Assembly: GCA_001940755.1 (NCBI GenBank) | Contig: MEHH01000097.1 | Coordinates: 1 to 8,715 of the forward strand | Reading direction: 5' to 3' | DNA length: 8,715 bases | Source: Candidatus Heimdallarchaeota archaeon AB_125 | GTDB lineage: Archaea > Asgardarchaeota > Heimdallarchaeia > Heimdallarchaeales > Heimdallarchaeaceae | In this document: positions 6,781-8,715 of the stretch, in pieces | Layout of the letters: each line of letters begins with the position of its first letter | Numbering within the stretch: the stretch's first letter is position 1 | Program-made: the position numbers and the translations under genes | Notes under the pieces: model-generated | Seen by the model: only the letters and a program-made list of their open reading frames with translations | The model's database searches: none | What the model was told of the DNA's origin: nothing

Positions 6781-7138
6781 ATTCCTTCGAACTAATTTTA
6801 TTATTTCGTAATCCAGTTGGAGAAAGTGATCTTATCTCAACAGGAACAGAAGCTGGAGCAATCATAAGTGTTTCATCGGATACCATCTTCAAAGTAGCAT
6901 GAAGTTCAGTTGAGATTTTTTTAAGGGATTGTAAGAATTCAGTTTTCCTTTCAGGAAATGCAGAAATTCTGTTTATATTCAGGAATATTAGGTTCCCTTC
7001 TTTTACTTCATCCATAATTCGATCGGTTTTAACAATATCAATTAAAGAATAGAATTTAACTCCAGGAGGTTGCGAAACAGCTTGAGTGTCTTTTGGTTTA
7101 ATATTAGAATCTTTTGGAATCTTTCTCTTAATACCCAT
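6779..7138 (-). CDS. sepF: SepF-like cell division protein
   Basis: A 119-residue protein matching the small archaeal SepF family (DUF552). SepF anchors FtsZ filaments to the membrane at the division site in archaea that lack FtsA. Residues about 29-101 form the SepF core: FYSLIDI, then DEVKEGNLIFLNINRI (43-58, the strand following a helix), and ELHATLKMVSDETLMIAP (78-95). These align with B. subtilis SepF (ADHLKNRRAVVVNLQRI, GGDIQRIGSDIFLCTP). The conserved Gly pair before this last strand is replaced by EL. The N-terminus MGIKRKIPKD is short and basic, in the place of the membrane-targeting helix, followed by a linker rich in K, P and Q. ATG 7138 is preferred to the in-frame TTG at 7153. 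It lies 94 nt downstream of tfb on the same strand and has its own TATA box. It is convergent with alaS. No ftsZ is in the window. Confidence 0.75.
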   Translation of the reverse strand: MGIKRKIPKDSNIKPKDTQAVSQPPGVKFYSLIDIVKTDRIMDEVKEGNLIFLNINRISAFPERKTEFLQSLKKISTELHATLKMVSDETLMIAPASVPVEIRSLSPTGLRNNKISSKE

Positions 7139-7170
7139 GGGATATACACCCAATAAATGTGAAGTATACT

Positions 7171-7180
7171 CTTAATAAAA
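7171..7180 (-). promoter_or_regulatory. TATA box of sepF
   Basis: Minus-strand TTTTATTAAG is centred about 37 nt before the ATG at 7138, predicting a leader of roughly 10-12 nt that includes GGGTG, a weak SD-like element. No convincing BRE precedes it. Transcription from this site could supplement readthrough from tfb. Confidence 0.4.
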
Positions 7181-7213
7181 GCAGATTAATACAGTAATAA
7201 CATTAGGGTAATA

Positions 7214-7236
7214 CTAAGAAAAGAAAGAAATCTTAG
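7214..7236 (-). terminator. Possible pyrimidine-rich terminator after tfb
   Basis: Immediately after the tfb stop the minus strand reads CTAAGA, then TTTCTTTCTTT, then TCTTAG: a 6-bp inverted repeat with a U-rich loop. Archaeal termination at U-rich tracts makes a partial stop plausible. No long uninterrupted U-run is present, so readthrough into sepF is also likely. Confidence 0.3.
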
Positions 7237-8186
7237 AACTTCCAAGGATCTCTTACATAAACAGGTGCTGATGCAGCTCCTCTTTTCACGATCACATTTG
7301 CTAATTCGAGAGAATCAACAATTTCTCGGAATCGATTTCTTAATGTAACTGGAGTTGTTTTTGCTACTTTTGCAACTTGTTGTTGTGTTCTTCTTTCACC
7401 AGTTCTGATTCCTGCAATGTATATTGCTGCTGCAGCAACACTTAATGGATTCTTTCCCATATCAAGTCTTCTTGATTTACTCTCTTCAAGAATCTTAAGA
7501 GCTTCATTCTGTGTAGCTGTTGTTAATTCAAGTTCATTACATAATTTTGATAATAGTACTGCAGGATCAATTGGGGTGGGTTTAATGTTCAATTCTTGAA
7601 CATATAATCTGAAACATCGAGCAATTACTTTCTTATCTGCTCGAATATGTTTTTCGATATCTTTCAAAGTAGTTGGTTTGTTATATTGACGAGCTGCTAT
7701 GTAAATTGCTGCTGCAACCATAGATTCAATACTTCTTCCACGGATTAAATCTGCTTTCAAAGCTTTCCTATAAGTAGTTGCTGCTGATTCTGCTATCTCA
7801 TCACTTAACTCAAGTTGACTAACTATTCTTTTCAAATCTCTCAAAGCTATTCTCAAATTTCTAATCTGAGATCGAGAATCTCTTCTATTGAGCCATCTCA
7901 ATCTTCTCATCTTTGCCATAACAGCTGGATCCAATTTCTTTCCAAAAATATCCATGTTGCCAAAACTAATTTGAGATGAAATACCATAATCAGATTTCAA
8001 AGCTGATATAGGTGCACCGGTTCTACTACGAGAAGCTTTTTCTTCTCCAGTAAATGCTCTCCATTCAGGAGAGGTATCAATTAATTTAGAGACCACTAAC
8101 CCACAATTACTACATATTGATTCACCACGTGTGAAGTCATCAATAATTTCTTCTGAATTACAATTTGGGCAGCGTTCTTCACTCAT
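7233..8186 (-). CDS. tfb: Transcription initiation factor TFB (TFIIB homologue)
   Basis: A 317-residue general transcription factor that binds TBP-TATA DNA and the BRE and recruits RNA polymerase. The N-terminal zinc ribbon uses C6-x2-C9 and C25-x2-C28 (CPNC, CSNC). The B-reader/linker follows (about 35-73), with SPEWRAF and the S/R-rich turn SRSRTGAP. Two cyclin folds come next, at about 109-197 (RNLRIALRDLKRI, LIRGRSIESMVAAAIYIAAR) and about 203-297 (NPLSVAAAAIYIAG, TPVTLRNRFREI with its recognition helix). The last 20 residues form an unusual tail ending VYVRDPWKF. ATG 8186 begins with the usual MSEERCPNC; GTG 8195 would add three residues and would be nearly leaderless. The gene is the first of a minus-strand pair with sepF and has a clear TATA promoter. 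All key residues are present. Confidence 0.96.
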   Translation of the reverse strand: MSEERCPNCNSEEIIDDFTRGESICSNCGLVVSKLIDTSPEWRAFTGEEKASRSRTGAPISALKSDYGISSQISFGNMDIFGKKLDPAVMAKMRRLRWLNRRDSRSQIRNLRIALRDLKRIVSQLELSDEIAESAATTYRKALKADLIRGRSIESMVAAAIYIAARQYNKPTTLKDIEKHIRADKKVIARCFRLYVQELNIKPTPIDPAVLLSKLCNELELTTATQNEALKILEESKSRRLDMGKNPLSVAAAAIYIAGIRTGERRTQQQVAKVAKTTPVTLRNRFREIVDSLELANVIVKRGAASAPVYVRDPWKF

Positions 8187-8217
8187 ACCAGACACTCTAA
8201 TTGAATATGTTCATGAG

Positions 8218-8234
8218 CTTATATAAAGCTAGCT
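8218..8234 (-). promoter_or_regulatory. TATA promoter of tfb with palindrome at the BRE position
   Basis: The minus strand carries TTTATATAAG (8227-8218), a near-ideal archaeal TATA box centred about 37 nt before ATG 8186 and 28 nt before GTG 8195. Just upstream, AGCTAGCT (8227-8234) is a perfect 8-bp palindrome overlapping the BRE position. It could be a regulator site or chance. Confidence 0.6.
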
Positions 8235-8310
8235 AAATAAAGGATGACAGAAGCGCCCTAGTTAGCGAATTCAAAGAGAATAACATCTGTTAATTAAACT
8301 ATTATTGTTA

Positions 8311-8323
8311 TTATATATATAAG
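8311..8323 (+). promoter_or_regulatory. Palindromic orphan TATA element
   Basis: TTATATATATAA (8311-8322) is a perfect 12-bp palindrome and a strong TATA-like sequence. It could be read in either direction: a plus-strand start would fall near 8343 and a minus-strand start near 8290. It is about 95 nt from the downstream ATG at 8412, so it would be a distal promoter for that gene or serve an unseen small RNA. No gene is evident at either predicted start. Confidence 0.35.
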
Positions 8324-8375
8324 CACACGTTTGTTTATTTAGTTATCTGTTGAGGGTTTATTGAGAAAAAAATCC

Positions 8376-8393
8376 GAAAGACCTTTTATATAG
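8376..8393 (+). promoter_or_regulatory. BRE/TATA promoter of the GH57-like gene (leaderless)
   Basis: GAAAGACC (BRE-like, 8376-8383) precedes TTTTATATAG (8384-8393), centred about 23 nt before the ATG at 8412. The spacing puts the transcription start at the start codon, as in leaderless archaeal mRNAs. No Shine-Dalgarno site is visible. Confidence 0.6.
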
Positions 8394-8411
8394 CTAAGAA
8401 ATGTTTCTCTC

Positions 8412-8715
8412 ATGACTGTTTATCTGTCTGCTCATTATAACTTATCTTGTTACAAGGGTAAAGTAACAAAAGATCATGTAGATAGATATCAACAAATTAT
8501 AAACTGGTTTGCAGAAGAACCTCAATTCAAAGGAACGATTTCCTTTAATTCTTTGTTTCTTCAATCAATAATTTGGGAAAATGAATCTATACTACATGAC
8601 ATATCCAAACTTTGTCATGCCAATCAATTAGAAATTTCTGGATCAATGTATTCGAACTATGTTCCATTTTCCTTAGATTTTGAGAATGAGATTCTTAAAC
8701 ACCAAATAAAAAAGT
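8412..8715 (+). CDS. Glycoside hydrolase family 57-like protein, N-terminal part
   Basis: The first 101 codons of a gene running off the window end. The layout fits the N-terminus of GH57 (alpha-amylase/glucanotransferase-like, (beta/alpha)7 barrel) proteins. It has a first strand with a histidine (YLSAHYN, H8), then a helix and the strand GTISFNSLFLQSI (41-53), comparable to the V-H-F-S-G-x-L-L-E strand of the family. Next comes QLEISGSMYSNYVPFSLDFENEI (72-94), comparable to G-Q-L-E-I-V-x-x-x-Y-E-P-V-L with the I-x-x-E-D that follows, and then KHQIKK. The catalytic Glu and Asp of GH57 would lie beyond the window, so activity cannot be judged. Other members of the GH57/GH38/polysaccharide-deacetylase-like superfamily remain possible. 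ATG 8412 is supported by the well-placed BRE/TATA element. The product begins directly without a signal peptide, suggesting a cytoplasmic enzyme. Confidence 0.5.
   Translation, partial: MTVYLSAHYNLSCYKGKVTKDHVDRYQQIINWFAEEPQFKGTISFNSLFLQSIIWENESILHDISKLCHANQLEISGSMYSNYVPFSLDFENEILKHQIKK

Noticed and set aside
7417..7599. Plus-strand 60-codon open frame inside tfb
   Set aside because: It lies antisense to the second cyclin fold of TFB, with no promoter or known motif.
8236..8300. Possible C/D box or other small RNA in the tfb upstream spacer
   Set aside because: GGATGAC and CTGT-like pieces were examined on both strands, but no proper C box (RUGAUGA) and D box (CUGA) pair with terminal pairing was found.
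8361..8393. Ten-codon TTG-initiated peptide frame (MRKKSERPFI) after a GAGGG motif
   Set aside because: It overlaps the BRE/TATA element of the next gene and is too short to separate from chance, although a start from the 8311 TATA element could transcribe it.
1..8715. Defence island, mobile element, CRISPR array or tRNA/rRNA genes
   Set aside because: No repeat-spacer arrays, transposase, integrase or cloverleaf-like sequences were seen; the content is mainly housekeeping.

Overview
The window is archaeal chromosomal DNA: AT-rich by eye, compactly packed, and full of information-processing genes. The archaeal assignment rests on a two-subunit primase (PriL/PriS), a TFIIB-type factor (TFB), an archaeal-type alanyl-tRNA synthetase, SepF, and TATA/BRE promoters about 25-37 nt upstream of start codons. 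The AT-rich composition and the resemblance of the primase subunits to human PRIM1/PRIM2 would suit an Asgard (Heimdallarchaeia-like) genome. That placement is an inference and is not proven by the sequence.

Layout. Positions 1-2665 (+) look like one replication/repair operon. It starts with the last 32 codons of a Y-family DNA polymerase (DinB/Pol IV type) ending in a PCNA-binding PIP box, followed after 33 nt by priL, which overlaps priS by 8 nt. Positions 2683-3873 (-) encode an Eis-type GNAT/SCP2 acetyltransferase convergent with priS; a perfect 22-bp palindrome spans the junction and looks like a terminator. A 120-bp divergent promoter region (3874-3993) separates it from alaS (3994-6756, +). 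Convergent with alaS is a co-oriented minus-strand pair: tfb (8186-7233) upstream and a small sepF (7138-6779) downstream, the latter with its own TATA box. A 225-bp divergent spacer (8187-8411) holds the tfb promoter, a palindromic orphan TATA element, and a leaderless promoter for a gene cut by the window end (8412-8715, +). That last gene resembles the N-terminus of GH57-family glycoside hydrolases.

How the genes work together. The polymerase, PriL and PriS would form a co-expressed module for primer synthesis and lesion bypass at PCNA-bearing forks. AlaRS, TFB and SepF serve translation, transcription initiation and FtsZ-dependent cell division. The acetyltransferase and the GH57-like gene are accessory. 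No mobile element, CRISPR array, tRNA or rRNA was found. The points most worth a second look are the TLS polymerase-primase operon, an additional CxxC...CxxC element inside PriS, and the terminator palindrome built from the last codons of the acetyltransferase.
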